Source: Ursus arctos
Taxonomy: Eukaryota; Chordata; Mammalia; Carnivora; Ursidae
NCBI RefSeq assembly: GCF_023065955.2
Contig: NC_079873.1
Span: forward strand, 8,384,566-8,448,565
Direction: 5' to 3'
Length of the DNA: 64,000 bases
Part shown: in pieces, positions 1 through 21,839 of the stretch
How the letters are laid out: the number at the start of each line of letters is the position of its first letter
How positions within the stretch are numbered: position 1 is the first letter of the stretch
Notes under the pieces: generated by a model
The model's input: the letters and a program-made list of their open reading frames with translations, nothing else
The model's database searches: none
What the model was told of the DNA's origin: nothing
Translations under genes and position numbers: made by a program

Positions 1-2
1 TA

Positions 3-10084
<10,082 letters not shown>

Positions 10085-10669
10085 AGTTTTGATGGTTCTA
10101 GAAGAACAGCTTCTCGGTCTAGCTTTGTACTCTAGGTTCCCAGTGTAGATCTAGGGAGATGGTGGACCTTCTTTACAGAGTTGACATGACACCCACCCCT
10201 GGGGGCTCTGGCAGAGGTGGGCCCATTTGTTTGAGTTGTTTACATACTATAGTTATTTCTGTTAAGGTTTACTTCGTAGGTGCCTGAACGGCCTCCAGCA
10301 TGAGACCCTTGCCACCGTTCATGTCATCTGTGACAGCAGGAAAAGAACAGCTGTGTTCACAGTGAAGCGTTAATGAGAGTATGTGTAGGTCAGGCTGTTT
10401 CATTCAGTAGCTATTCAAGTTAATTTGTTAGCAATAACCATGTTTTTTAGTTATTTGTTAGTATTAAGCAAAATTGTTTTCCAAACTGTTTTCATTCTTA
10501 TGATGAGGCTCAACAACTCTGTCCAACAAATTTTAGTTTTGCTTAGGAAATCACAAAGTAGTCCCAGAATATTTTAGAGGGAATTGATATTGATGGCAAA
10601 AGAAAATTTGCAGTCACACATTTGCTTGTTAAAGTTCCTTTTCTCCAAAACCTTATTTTTGGTAATCTA

Positions 10670-10675
10670 AATAAA
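10670..10675 (+). promoter_or_regulatory. MSL3: MSL3 proximal poly(A) signal AATAAA
   Basis: Canonical hexamer 586 bases after the stop, followed by a U/GU-rich stretch (TTTGTTGTGTAATGTT) around 10712-10727 that fits a CstF-binding downstream element. Confidence 0.75.
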
Positions 10676-10766
10676 GTGTTGCCTCTCTTGTTTGAGATTT
10701 TACAGCTATACTTTGTTGTGTAATGTTATGGTTCCCTTTCTGTAAAACCTTATTTTTGGTGATCTA

Positions 10767-10772
10767 AATAAA
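10767..10772 (+). promoter_or_regulatory. MSL3: MSL3 distal poly(A) signal AATAAA
   Basis: Second canonical hexamer exactly 97 bases after the first, in the second copy of the same local sequence, followed by a T-rich stretch (TCCTCTTTCTTTGTTTC) near 10820. Confidence 0.7.
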
Positions 10773-10982
10773 GTGTTGCCCATCTTGTTGCAAAGAACCA
10801 GGAGTTTTCACACTGGCTTTGTCCTCTTTCTTTGTTTCAAAGGAACAGTGAGGTAATCTCTTGACTCATAACTTTTTGTTTTATTTTGTTTTACTTTTGT
10901 GCCTTTTTTGCTAAGGCCTTTTGTTTTCTGTCCCTCTTTGATTTTGCCCCACTTGGTGGCTTGATCAGAAGGTGGCTACTGG

Positions 10983-11187
10983 GGGGCGCCTGGGTGGCAC
11001 AGCGGTTAAGCGTCTGCCTTCGGCTCAGGGCGTGATCCCGGCGATCTGGGATCGAGCCCCACATCAGGCTCTTCTGCTATGAGCCTGCTTCTTCCTCTCC
11101 CACTCCCCCTGCTTGTGTTCCCTCTCTCGCTGGCTGTCTCTATCTCTGTCAAATAAATAAATGAAATCTTTAAAAAAAAAAAAAAAA
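10983..11187 (+). mobile_element. SINEC, full form
   Basis: Head GGCGCCTGGGTGGCACAGCG; A-tail of about 18 at 11172-11188. Target duplication AGAAGGTGGCTACTGGG flanks it perfectly. The low divergence and long A-tail suggest a recent insertion. Confidence 0.95.
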
Positions 11188-11189
11188 AG

Positions 11190-12474
11190 AAGGTGGCTAC
11201 TGGGAGTCAGTGCAGTTTTTTGCTGTCTTGCTGCTGCCCTCTGAGGTGGTCTGGGGCCAACACATTTATCCTTGTCCACCATTACCAGCTGATGGTCTCT
11301 GCAGTCACCCTTCTAATCCTCGTTTTAATCTCTCATGTGCCCCTCTGTTCCCCAGAATGCTTGAAAGGAAAACATTAGCATGATGAATGTGATACTTAAC
11401 TGCAAGGTTTGGCAGTTTAGGAAAATAACAGTTTAAAAACTGGCAAGAGGAGGATAACATAATTTTTATGAAAATGGCCTAGACGTTGAAGAAAGTCGTA
11501 ATTCAATTAAAGGGATCCCAGTACCATACAAGCCTCGACTATAGTGCCTGCCTTTTCTTGTAGCTCAGTTCAGTTTAACTTAACTCCCAAAGACCACTGG
11601 TCATGAATGACAAAGGCCACAGGGGATTTTTTAAAAATCTAAAATGGTTCAATGGTTCCATCAAAGAGACTTCTGCACATACTGACCAATGAGATGCAGA
11701 ACCTGTAAATCAGAGTAGAATCATCTTAGTGTGATTAGTAGCCAAGTAAGACTCAGGTTTTTGGTGTCTAATTAGGAATAGCACTGAGTTCATACTATGT
11801 TTCATCTCCATTTGGATTATGCGGTGGCTCTTTAATTAAATCTGGTACACCTGCAGTGTGCTCTGAATTGCTGAAAAAGTTTAATCAGTAATTATTCATG
11901 GCCTGGAAAAGAAAATTTCCCTTACGAGAATCTCCTTGCTTAATGTCTCCAGTGAAATGAACACAGACTATCTCTGGGAACATTTACACAGTTGCTACCT
12001 TGAGTTTACAATTTATTCATTATCTAATAATGAAAAATTTTCTTCTACAAGGCATTTCCTAATCATAACTTCCTTTAAGCTAATTATTTGCAGCTTAGGT
12101 TGATTTAAAGAACTTCAAAATGTCCCTTTATTATATATATCATTAATAATTTTTCAAATAATAAATTAGTTAAAAATATGATTTAAATGTCTAGACCATC
12201 CTAAAAATTATGTTGTCTTCTTCTTGTCAATTTTTAAATTGTTATTTTCCTAACTGCCAAACCTTGCAGTTAAGTATCACATTTATCGTGTTAATGTTTT
12301 AAGTCATTTAAAGGTATATTGAAAATAATATTTCAATAACTTGTATATCAGGTCCTCATACTAGGACTTTGAAAAGAACATTCAAGAACAAAAAAACCCA
12401 CTTCTGTCTAAACAGAAGTAGATTTATAAATCATTCTGTAGTACAGCGTGCACAAAAAAAGCAAAAGAAAAATT
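11190..12474. other. Intergenic, no clear repeat
   Basis: Moderately AT-rich unique sequence downstream of MSL3. No coding exon, RNA gene or recognised transposon. Confidence 0.5.
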
Positions 12475-12578
12475 GAGACGCCTGGCTGGCTCAGTCAATA
12501 GAGCATGCGACTCGATCTCAGAGTCGTGGGTTCAAGCCCCATGTGTGGAGTCTACTTAAAATAAAAAAATTTTTTTAA
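12475..12578 (+). mobile_element. SINEC, short form
   Basis: Head GACGCCTGGCTGGCTCAGTC, then tRNA-like A and B boxes (TGGCTCAGTCAATAGAGC; GGGTTCAAGCCCC), tail TCTACTTAAAATAAAA. It resembles a tRNA only through its SINE origin. Confidence 0.88.
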
Positions 12579-13924
12579 ACTATCAATTTATAAAAGTTGA
12601 CGTCTGTCATTAGATTTTATTAACTCTGATAATGTCTATCTTAACTGTAATTTGAGGAAGTGCAGTTACCCTGTTTTTCCATTGTTTTAATAACCCAGTG
12701 GCCTCTGCCCTTTAATGTTTAGCTTGTCAACAATCAGTTTATCTGGACATTTCCTGACAGCCACCTCCTGTGGTGCCAGAACCTGTGCTAGGTGTTGGGA
12801 AGGTATGATCCTTGGTGCGGAATGCACTTAAGATTGATTCTTCCTTAAGTTCTATATTAAGGAATTGTGTTATTTTCACCAGTTCTTAATTGTAACCAGT
12901 CTAATGTAATCATAAATGGCAACGTTTTCCAAAATTAACCTTCCCGTGTCCAAGAAAGTAGGGATAGTTCTATTAATTGATATATGGATGTCAGTTTAGG
13001 TAAGTTTGATTATTAAGTTTTTGCTAGTTTAAGAATCTGGCAAGATGATAAGGGACTTGATATCCATTGGGGAAGGGAGTTTCAACAGATTAAAATTAAA
13101 AGCAGTAATTTGGGGAAATCGTGTTTACTTCACAATGAGATAAAACTCCTCAGTAAACCAATTAAATCCTTTTTTAAGCAATGCAATTGGAGAGACACCT
13201 TTTTGTTCTAATTCTGTTTGTCTTATTCTTGTGCCCAGATGCCCATCTGGGACAAATCATTAGTGCATATTTAAGTTAATTGAGTTGTGGTGTTTTTACC
13301 TAGTTCCAGTAAAAAGAGAATGCTACTTTCTGCCTCTCTATTCCCTGGAATACATCTAAACTCAAAGTGAATTTTGTAAATGGCCATTTCTTTGCTTTAG
13401 CTTTTCCTCTGATTAATGAGCAGAATATAAGTCCCCTGTAAATGTGCACAAGGCCTGGGATGAGGTGCTTAGCCAGCTCCTCTGTCTGCATGTTGACTAG
13501 AGCATCTATTGGGACCCTAGCCCAGACCATCTTCTCGAGATTATACATGTTGCCGATATGCCTCATGCATTGATAAGCCTACATGTTATCTCTGCCCTCA
13601 CACACCAAGGACTACAATTAGCATCAGTGGGTGAATGAGCAAGTGTTCATGTGGTGGTGGACAGTCGGCCGTGCACTCGGGAAGGTGGAGATTTCTGAGG
13701 AGGAAAGGAAGAGAAAAGCAACAAAAGGTCTGCTTTAGAAATGGAGAAGGATTGGGATGCTCTTGCTGCCTCCCCTTCAGCTCTCTAAGATAGCTCTGCC
13801 AAAATAAGACTTTAGGAAATGGATTTGTACTTTTGACCTTTTGTGGAGATGGGTTGCCAGGCTGAGACTGGCCTCTAGGCAGGTGGGGCAAGAGCAAGGG
13901 CACCCCAGGAGTTGGGAACATCAG
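12579..13924. other. Intergenic, no clear repeat
   Basis: Unique-looking AT-rich sequence. Frames at 13300-13566 and 13598-13921 on the minus strand have no recognisable domain or splice support. Confidence 0.5.
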
Positions 13925-14245
13925 GTTTATACGTTCTTTTCACTCATCAAAAGGGTTCCAGGAAAAGCCAGACACAAGAGGCCATATATTCTATGATTCC
14001 ATTTCTAGGAAACGTCCAGAATAGATAAACCATAGGGACAGAAATTAGACTAATGGCCTTTAGAGGATGGGGAGTGGAGGGAATTGGAACTGGCTGCTAA
14101 TAGGTCTGAGGTCTCCTTGGGGTGGTGGAATATTCTGGAATTAGTAATCATGTGCCACCCTGTGATTTTACAAAAAAAACCACTGAATCGTATGCTTTTA
14201 AAGGGTGAAATTTTACAATATGTGAATTATATCTAAGTTGAAACA
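13925..14245 (+). mobile_element. L1 3'-UTR fragment
   Basis: TATTCTATGATTCCATTTCT, ACGTCCAGAATAGATAAACC and TTTTAAAGGGTGAAATTTTA follow the 3' UTR of L1MB/L1MA-type elements. Same family pattern as 27040-27320. Confidence 0.8.
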
Positions 14246-14344
14246 GGGAGATCTGGGGATTGGATACAACTCAAGAAAAATACACCATGAAAATGCATTT
14301 TTGAGAACTGAAAAGCTATTTGATTCAATACGTCAACATGGCTT

Positions 14345-14527
14345 CTTTTTTAAGATTTTATTTATTTGAGAGAGAGAGAGATAACAAGAGAGCACAAGCG
14401 GGGCGCAGAGGGAGAAGCAGGCTCCCCGCTGAGTAGGGAGCCAGACATGGGGCTCGATCCCAGGACCCTGGGATCATGACCTGAGCTGAAGGCAGACGCC
14501 TAACCAACTGAGCCACCCAGGCGTCCC
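14345..14527 (-). mobile_element. SINEC, full form
   Basis: Tail TTTTTTAAGATTTTATTTAT, reversed head CCACCCAGGCGTCCC. Flanks TCAACATGGCTTCTTT and TCAACATGCCTTCTTT form the target duplication. Confidence 0.94.
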
Positions 14528-15488
14528 TCAACATGCCTTCTTTAATGCACCATTGGCTAAGGCAGGCCAAGATTCCTTTTCTCACTCCACTTCCACTGAG
14601 TTCACACTTCACCTGAAGTTCAGAAGACACAGTGCTGTGCCTTCATACTGTTTCCTTTGTGAGGAAATACAGAGTTGACAGATCTTCAAACTTTCTTGAC
14701 TTCCAAATTCTGCACTGCGGGTCTTAAGGAATAAGTATATAAGCAAAAAAAGTTAATATAACAGAAGAAGTTAGTGACAGCAAAAACAGCATGAATTAAG
14801 AATAATGCAAACCATTGCCAGTTCATGTTTACAGGTTTTCATGTTTTGGAATTTCTTTACAACATCAGTCTTTATCCTTCCAGAAGGTCGTGAAAAATCA
14901 TAGGTAGTAAAGTGTTCAACTGTGTTTTTCTATCGATTTGTACTTTTCTCACTCAGATTTACAACTTTCAGTGGAATGATTTAATAAGTCATTTTGGAGA
15001 TATGCTTTGGTACAAGGTAAATTACACCAGCCTGCTGATTTTATTTACTGCTCAATCTTCACTATTGTAAAGGTGACTTCTGAGACAATTTCAGGTCGTC
15101 AGCATCTATTAGTTGTTTATTATTATCCAGAAAATGGGGTGAGATGATTTGTGAGCTGTATAGAAACACACCTATTAGTGTTAGAGGAGGAAGGTTATTT
15201 AAGTGTGTTTGGGCAGTACATAAAACGAAGTCTGAAAGCCTGAAATGGAGGGAAACCTAGTAAGATTTCTTTTGATATATGATTGTTCATCTTATCATTT
15301 ATATTCTGTAGCACATAAAGTTTAACCAATCATAGCATTGAAACCCTTTGTTAATTTGGTGGTCCATAAGAAGCCATGGTGTGGTAGATGGATTGAAAAA
15401 TGTTTCTAAATCTTTACACACAAAATGCTACTAAATCTTTACACGCACACACACACACCCATATCCCTATCCCTAATCTTTTAAATGT
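14528..15488. other. Intergenic, no clear repeat
   Basis: Unique-looking. Contains a short (CA)n run at about 15444-15458. No coding evidence. Confidence 0.5.
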
Positions 15489-15603
15489 GTGTTTTTTAAG
15501 TTTTTAATTTAAATTAAATTTAGTTAACATGTATTATTAGTTTCAGGTGTAGAATTTAGCGATTCATCAGTTGCATATAACACCCAGTGCTCATTACATC
15601 AAA
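15489..15603 (-). mobile_element. L1 3'-UTR fragment
   Basis: AATTTAGTTAACATGTATTA, TTTCAGGTGTAGAATTTAGC and CACCCAGTGCTCATTACATC are the reversed 3' end of carnivore L1. Only about 115 bases, severely 5'-truncated. Confidence 0.75.
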
Positions 15604-15664
15604 TTCAAATGTGAATTTTTAGTTTCTCTTACCAAGAGTTAGGATCCATTTTCCTTCCCCCTTT

Positions 15665-16142
15665 TTTTTGGTCTGGCTTTTATTTTTCTTGTGCTGAGGG
15701 CTGACTTTCAATAGATCACAGCAAGGGAACTGCTCTGCTTAGTATGAAACCTACATTAGTCTGGCTTTGGGACTTGATTTAGCCAAGAAAATAGGGCAGA
15801 AGTGCTTCACTTCCCTTCTCTCCCTTGGAACCTTGCTGAGATGTGAACCAACCCCAGGCTAACCTGCTGGATGATAAGAGACATGTTGCCTAGTTATTCT
15901 CATCACCCAACCACCTACCAGCCAACTGCCCCACATGTGAATGAAACCATTTCAGACCAGCCAACCCCCAGCCTACCTGCGAGCCCACTACAAATGCAGA
16001 GACAAGCGAACCGAAATCTGCCAAACTTAGCCTAGGTTAGAACCACCCAGTTGATCCATGTATTGTTGATCAATAATGAAGGCTTATTGTTTTAAGCCAC
16101 TGTGTTTTGGGATAGTCTGTTATGTAGTAACAGCTAACATCA
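15665..16142 (+). mobile_element. MaLR/ERVL-type solo LTR (MLT1-like)
   Basis: The 3' part GGCTTATTGTTTTAAGCCAC then TATGTAGTAACAGCTAAC is the typical end of such LTRs. Upstream it carries LTR-like text (GCCAAGAAAATAGGGCAGAA). No viral gene is present. Family name is by resemblance. Confidence 0.55.
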
Positions 16143-16617
16143 CAACATGTCTTTGTGATGTTTATGTTTTGCATCCTGTCTGTGTAACAGCTCTAACTTC
16201 ATTGCCTTAGCTGAAATTGCTGAAATTCTGGTATGTTCCGAAGCCATCAGCTAACCAAGGGAACATGAACTTGCTCTTGCTACTGTTCAGGTAACAAGGA
16301 AGAAAATGGATAAAGACAGCAACATATCTTTGGGATTTTGTAGCTAATACTACATGGGAAATATAGTTTGCAGAAACTAAAGAGAATATAAAATATGTTT
16401 TTATCATAAAATTAACAACTATTGTTATTTGGTAAGATTTATTTCCAGCCACTAAGAAGAAAGAAAAACATTTTGGATTTGGCTAAAATTTCCTTTATTG
16501 TTACCTGGATCTCAATCCCCAGCCCTTCTCCCAGAGGGGATAATACCCTGAGTCTGGTGTAGTGTGGGCTCATATTGTGCACATGGAATTTCTTGCTCTT
16601 GTACCCTTCATCATGTT

Positions 16618-16725
16618 CCTGACATATACATAGATGGATATTTACACATACACATGTATGTGTAATAGAAACATATATATATGTACATATATATACATCA
16701 GTTTGTGTTTTCACATATATACACA
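16618..16725. repeat. AT/AC-rich microsatellite
   Basis: Alternating purine-pyrimidine stretch (ACATATATATATGTACATAT) with interruptions. Confidence 0.8.
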
Positions 16726-16739
16726 TTTAGTTGAGTCTT

Positions 16740-16980
16740 GTTAACGGCTGTGTAAGACTACCACATGCATGTAATACCCGGTATTAATTTCTCTACCATT
16801 GTTGGACAGTCAGATTGTTTCCAAGTTCCCCTTTTACTAATAATGCTGCAAAGAACAGCACTTGTATGTAGGTCCTTGTATTCAAATGCCAGTCTTTCTG
16901 TAGGTCAGATACATGCTTTTTCACATTTTCTGGAGTCTAGAGTTACCCTGTTGGACAGGTTGCTGGCTTTCTAAGAGTTC
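16740..16980 (-). mobile_element. Old L1 ORF2 3' fragment
   Basis: ATTGTTGGACAGTCAGATTG, TTTCCAAGTTCCCCTTTTAC and AATAATGCTGCAAAGAACAG match reversed L1 sequence near the ORF2 end. No open frame. Confidence 0.7.
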
Positions 16981-18031
16981 CTGGGTGTTCAGTTTCAGGG
17001 CTGTTGTCTTATGAGACAGATTTATAACACTGGGAGCTAAGAAGAAGAAAAATGGGATGAGAACTTGAAATCTCTGCAACATTCTCCATGTTACTTCATC
17101 TCACATTGCCCACTCTCCCCTTTCCCTGTGTTTTTATGCAGTATTGGAGATTATTTGGTGGTCTCGTAGAAATTAGAAATAAATAACTTCACAGTGGTTA
17201 AAAGCAGGGTAGGAGGTGATGGCCTGCTGCTTCGTTCACTGATTTCCAGGGCGACTATTAATGACATTGTGGAAAGGAGTTGGACGAGCATCCAAGGACT
17301 GTTTCAAATATTGCACTGAATGGGGCAAATGCACCACATTAGATCATTTCTGAGGGGTCCCGGGTTTCTTATTCTATAAGGCAAACCAGCTCTCTTTGGA
17401 GTTCTCTCAGTTGAGAGGTCAAGTTTAAAAACCTGTGTGTTAACATGCCAGGACATGAGATGGTAAACATACCATGGAGGATCAAGGTTAGGTCAAACAA
17501 TATTGTCTCTGTAAGCGAGAGAAAAATCATTCTTGCTCTTTAAGCAGTAAATAGCTGAATGTTCTTAGATTTTACACATCCCCTGTCAAAAGTGAATTAG
17601 TGCACAAGAAGCCCATCCTCATAATAAATGTTGTTCTCAACAAATTGTGTGTGCCCTTTGTCCTTTGGGTTCAGTCCACACCAGCTGATCATAAGAGGAT
17701 GATGTCAACATTGCCCTATTGCTTTCGATGTGTAACCATATCTGAGAGCTGCCTGAGGTTTTTTGATTTATGTCAGGTTACATTATAGGTGCTCTGTAAT
17801 GCAGCTGCTCTTAGTTTAAAATTTTTATAACCGTCGATAAGAATTGCTGGTTAGTAGAAGTAATACTCTATTGTGCATTTTGTATAGAAAAATGAGGAGA
17901 AATAAAACTATTGAAAAACTACATCCTTGTCCTCGAACTTCCAAGCCAGGCCAATCAAAATCATGATTAAAATGAGTAATAAGATAATAGTAATGAAGTA
18001 AACTCTGGCATGCTCCCAGAAATCACTCTAA
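16981..18031. other. Intergenic, no clear repeat
   Basis: Unique-looking sequence without recognisable elements or coding potential. Confidence 0.5.
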
Positions 18032-18205
18032 AGATTATTTATTTATTTGAGAGAGAGACAGACAGAGGTAGCGAGTGGGGAGGAGAGGGAGAAGCAGGCT
18101 CCCCGCTGAGCAGGGAGCCAGACGCAGGTCTAGATCCCAGGTCCTGGAGATCATGACCTGAGCAGAAGGCAGACTCCCAACCGACTGACCCCACAAGAGC
18201 CCCCC
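18032..18205 (-). mobile_element. SINEC, full form
   Basis: Tail AAAGATTATTTATTTATTTG, body GCAGGCTCCCCGCTGAGCAG, head decayed (CCCCACAAGAGCCCCC). Flanks repeat AGAAATCACTCTAAA, the target duplication. Confidence 0.92.
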
Positions 18206-18229
18206 AGAAATCACTCTAAAAAGAACATC

Positions 18230-18343
18230 TGGGGATGTCAGGCTGGCTCAGTCGGTAGAGCATGCAACTCTTGATCTCACGTTTGTGAGTTCAGCCCCAC
18301 ATAAGCCATAGAGCTGACTTTAAAATAATAATAAAATAATAAA
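18230..18343 (+). mobile_element. SINEC, short form
   Basis: Head GGATGTCAGGCTGGCTCAGT, tail ACTTTAAAATAATAATAA. Flanks AAGAACATCTG and AGGAACATCTG are the target duplication. Confidence 0.88.
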
Positions 18344-18990
18344 AGGAACATCTGATGCTGGTTTTTTTAGTTCTGTTCTTTAAGATTTTTGGAAGCAAGG
18401 CTCTGATTTCGGAAATAGCATATTTTGTGCACTTGAAGGAAATTTTATAAAGAGGTTTCAGGTGTTGCCAGTTTTTCATTGATCGTCTGGCAGCCCCAAG
18501 TCCACCGCTCTCTACTGTGCTCTCTTTCTGAAAATGGGACTCCGACTCTGCAAACCACATCTCTCTTGTGCCGGCTGGCTTCCCGTTTCTGCCAGGTGGG
18601 GGCGCTGGAGAACAGGGAGACCGGACTTCATCCTGACTGGCTTGCTTTCCTGTCCTGGACGCTATGGCAACCTACTCCTTCTCTCAGCCCTTCCAGAAGC
18701 GGCCTCCTGGGAGGCGCCCCCACCTCAGAAGGCCCTTCTCTAAAGCCCTGGTCCCAGCAGCAGCCTGGCAGCAAGCTCCCTCCTGCACAGGTATCGACAT
18801 GTATAAACGTGTTTCAAGTTCTTGATACATTGCAAATTGCTTTGCAGACGAGTTATTGTGATTTACACTCTCACTGGTTATGTGTGAAAATACTTCTAGA
18901 AAGCTTTCTCCCACAATTATTAATGAACTCATCATTGTCTTTTCCTGATTTTTACATTTATTTCTGGAATTCGGTGGTTCCCACAGGCCA
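18344..18990. other. GC-richer unique segment with a 171-codon frame
   Basis: The plus-strand frame 18479-18994 (171 codons) is the longest non-repeat frame in the intergenic part. It has no recognised domain; Ser/Pro/Leu/Gln composition is typical of chance frames. A second frame overlaps it. I do not call a gene. Confidence 0.4.
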
Positions 18991-19085
18991 GTAGAAATTG
19001 GTCACGACAGAGCCTGTATGACCCACAAAGCCTAAAATCTATGTATTATCAGGTCCCTTACAGATCAAGTTTGCCAAACCTGGTC
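18991..19085 (-). mobile_element. hAT-Charlie-type fragment
   Basis: GTCACGACAGAGCCTGTATG, CACAAAGCCTAAAATCTATG and AGATCAAGTTTGCCAAACCT are the reversed end of the family seen at 3966. Confidence 0.78.
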
Positions 19086-20255
19086 TGGATTTTCAAATAT
19101 ATGACAACTGTGTCTGCCTAGTTTGTACATTTTCAGAGTTACTTTTCACTGGCTGTTACGGTCCATTTTAACACTCAGAATGTCTTTAGGAGGCATTTTC
19201 TTTTTTATTGATTATATTTGTCAAAGATCATCACTGCTATGCCTTTTTAAGAAATTTGGTCTTGGATTTATACATAATGAATATATTTTTGTTTTCTAAT
19301 ATATTTACCTTTATGTTTTATTTTCTTCTAATTACTTAGTCTTAAAAAATCATTTTCTAAAAATGTTACGGTATTAGTCAACCAACCCACCTCCACTTCG
19401 TTTAAAACCAGGATCCTAACACGTTCGGCCTCCAAACTAACACCGAGTTAAAAACTAAAAGGCACCAACACGTCCAAGCACAATTAAAGGGGTGGGGGGC
19501 AATCATCCCTCGTCCCACCACCATAGCTGCTTGCCATAATCATTTCAGAGTTTGTTTTCTTCTCGTCTCCTCTTTGAGGCACACGTGTTTCAAGGGTTAG
19601 TGGAAGCCACTCTGCCTGCTGAGATTTAAATTCAATTTGCCTGAGCCCGTTTTCCGCCCTCCATGGGGAATTGAATCCCCTGCTCCAGGTTTCTGTGACG
19701 CCAGGGGGACTTTTCTTTTCACGTCCGTATCCATTTCTTCTCTCACTGCCTTCCTCTCCTTGACCACTTCTCTTTTTTGCTGGGAGTCGTGATCAACTTG
19801 AATCCTTTCATCACTAGTCAATCACAATCATCTCTCATCAGCAGACGGGAATTGAACAACTATGTTTTCTGCTTCCGTGAAGTCTTTCTTTCTCCTGACC
19901 TGTGTTCTGTGTAATAAGACAAGCAGAAAGGGGGGAAAATGCTTTCTTCAAAGATGAGGTTCTGAAACCCTTGGCACTGAGTTGGTAGATTTAAAACGAT
20001 CTTTCCAGAGTTTAGAGTATGATTGTATTTTGTGTCTTATGCTGTTGCCAGATGATTTTGCTTTCTTAAACAATTCTCCATGTCTCACCTATAGTTTAGT
20101 AGAGGCCTTTCTCATCCAGCCTGCTCACACTGCCATCTGAACAGAATGATGTTTCTTGCTGTTAAGTTATAAAAGGTGATGGGGTTGGCTTGTTTTAGAA
20201 CTGTTTTTAAATATCTTAAAGAAACTTTTGAAATACTAAATGGGACATCGAAACT
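19086..20255. other. Intergenic, no clear repeat
   Basis: AT-rich, then mixed composition. No supported gene. A minus-strand 74-codon frame at 19597-19821 is highly charged but has no homology that I recognise. Confidence 0.5.
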
Positions 20256-20720
20256 TTAAGTTGAGTTCATTTATTGCTGCATAATGACAAAGCTTGTTAT
20301 TTAAGACAATTCCTTCTTACTGCCTCGTTGGTTGCCACTGGGCTAGGCAACTCTGCTTCATGAGGCTGCAGCCCTCCTGTGGTTGCATTCAGCTGGGAGT
20401 TCATCTGGGGTGGGAACATCCAAGATGGCTTCACTCACGACTGGCACTGCGACTGGGGCACCTGCTATCGAGGACTGCCAGGGCCCCTCTCTTTAGCAGA
20501 GGAGACAGACTTTCAACATGGTGACTTAGGGCACGGAGAGCAAAGTAAAAGCCTCCAGGCATCTTTTGTCATACTGTGCTATCGAAGCAAGTCACAGGGC
20601 TACCCCATATTCAAGGGGGGAGAAAACAAACTCCACATCTCGATGGAGAGAGAAGAATGCAACACAGTGAGGGGAAGACTCTTTGGCAGCCATTTTCGAG
20701 GAGAATCTACCAAAACCTAA
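20256..20720 (+). mobile_element. Ancient interspersed repeat, family not identified
   Basis: TTGGTTGCCACTGGGCTAGG, ACATCCAAGATGGCTTCACT and AAGACTCTTTGGCAGCCATTTT resemble an old mammal-wide repeat whose copies carry CAAGATGGCTTCACTCAC and end in GGCAGCCAT. A 113-codon frame (20379-20720) arises inside it and is not considered a gene. Confidence 0.5.
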
Positions 20721-20840
20721 TGTAAGTCCCATCAATTACATTCGGGAAAATAACACACTAGATATTGAAAATGTACCTGTCTGCTCTTTATTGTGCCATA
20801 GGGACAATGAGGATAAATAATTAAATGTCTGTGCATTGAT

Positions 20841-21018
20841 TGGCAAAGGGCCAGATAATAAATAATGTATGCTTAGTGCACCATATAGTCTCTGCCGCAA
20901 CCCCGCACCTGCCATCGTGGGGTGAAAGCGGCCGTAGACAATATGTTACAAAGCAGGCAGGGCTGGCTTGGTGGGTAGAATTTGTCCTGTGGGCTGTACT
21001 TTGCTGCCCTTTGTTCTA
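20841..21018 (+). mobile_element. hAT-Charlie-type fragment
   Basis: GGCAAAGGGCCAGATAATAA, ATATAGTCTCTGCCGCAAC and the end TGTACTTTGCTGCCCTTTG match the family at 3966, with a degraded left end. Confidence 0.75.
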
Positions 21019-21710
21019 GAGAAATAGTGCTTTTCCTGCATTCTAAAGGAATTTAAAAGTAACTATGTAGGAAGGAGATTTCCCATTCTAATAATACCCA
21101 CATAAAGTATCTGAAACCAATGAAAGTTAATATAATGATCAACATGTAGTGAGCTTGTACTTGGTATTTTGAAATCAACATCACCCCATGCTAATAGTAT
21201 TAAGCCCTATGTGTGGACCCATTTATTATTTGAGAGCAATGCATGGCAACACATCCTTTTTCCTTACTTGATTACCATAGCCTTTTAGATTTTATAAAAT
21301 CTCTCAGTATCCTCAGAGAAAGGATATTCGATAATGTGAAATCCTGTTTGGTAAGCAAAAGGCCAACAGTGGGATAGTTGCTATTTTCAAAACACATTTA
21401 CTAGCTTTATGTTCTCATGACTCTGAATATTTGAGTTCTTGGGTTCTTTATAATGAAGCAAAAGGCAAGGCATGATTTCAAAACCCTCACCATTTTTGTA
21501 GTAAGTGATTTTTTTTTTTTTTACTTTTGCACTTTTCTGTAGACTGTCACCTGTAGACCGACCCTCACCATCTCATATTTTATCCAGGACACGTTAGTGC
21601 TTTATGAGGTCATGGTTTCTTGTTTTTGTTCATATCTACACATGTCCGTATGTGGCTGGGAGTTGTGGAGAGTTTCTTATCAGTCCGCATTTCATGTAAA
21701 AGTACAAGAG
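21019..21710. other. Intergenic, no clear repeat
   Basis: Unique-looking AT-rich sequence. A T12 run lies at 21510-21521. Confidence 0.5.
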
Positions 21711-21839
21711 GGGGCGACCAGCGGGCTCAGTTGGTGGGGCTCAGTCAGTGGAGCGTGTGACTCTTGATTTCGGGGTCGTGAGTTCAAGCCCCACCTTGGT
21801 TGTAGAGATTACTTAAAAAAGTAAATAAATAAAATCTTT
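21711..21839 (+). mobile_element. SINEC, short form
   Basis: Head GGGGCGACCAGCGGGCTCAG contains a short internal repetition of GGCTCAGT. Tail ACTTAAAAAAGTAAATAAAT. Perfect target duplication AAAAGTACAAGAG at 21698-21710 and 21840-21852. Confidence 0.93.

Larger units (their letters stand above)
10635..10788 (+). repeat. Tandem duplication of the poly(A)-signal cassette
   Basis: About 56 bases at 10635-10690 recur at 10732-10787 with few differences. Shared blocks are AAAACCTTATTTTTGGT and ATCTAAATAAAGTGTTGCC. The period is 97 bases and includes about 40 bases of spacer, so a roughly 97-bp tandem duplication whose spacer has diverged or been lost is the simplest origin. Confidence 0.85.
10085..10795 (+). 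other. MSL3: MSL3 3' untranslated region
   Basis: This is sequence after the MSL3 stop codon up to just past the second poly(A) signal. It is AT-rich, free of recognisable SINE or L1 insertions, and ends in two copies of a poly(A) cassette. The 3' limit is inferred from the signals; longer forms past 10.8 kb cannot be excluded. Confidence 0.7.

Noticed and set aside
12475..12578. A tRNA gene
   Set aside because: A and B boxes come from the tRNA-derived SINE head; there is no complete cloverleaf, and a SINE tail follows. The same holds for the other short-form copies.
20379..20720. A 113-codon plus-strand gene
   Set aside because: Lies within an old interspersed repeat and shows no protein signature.
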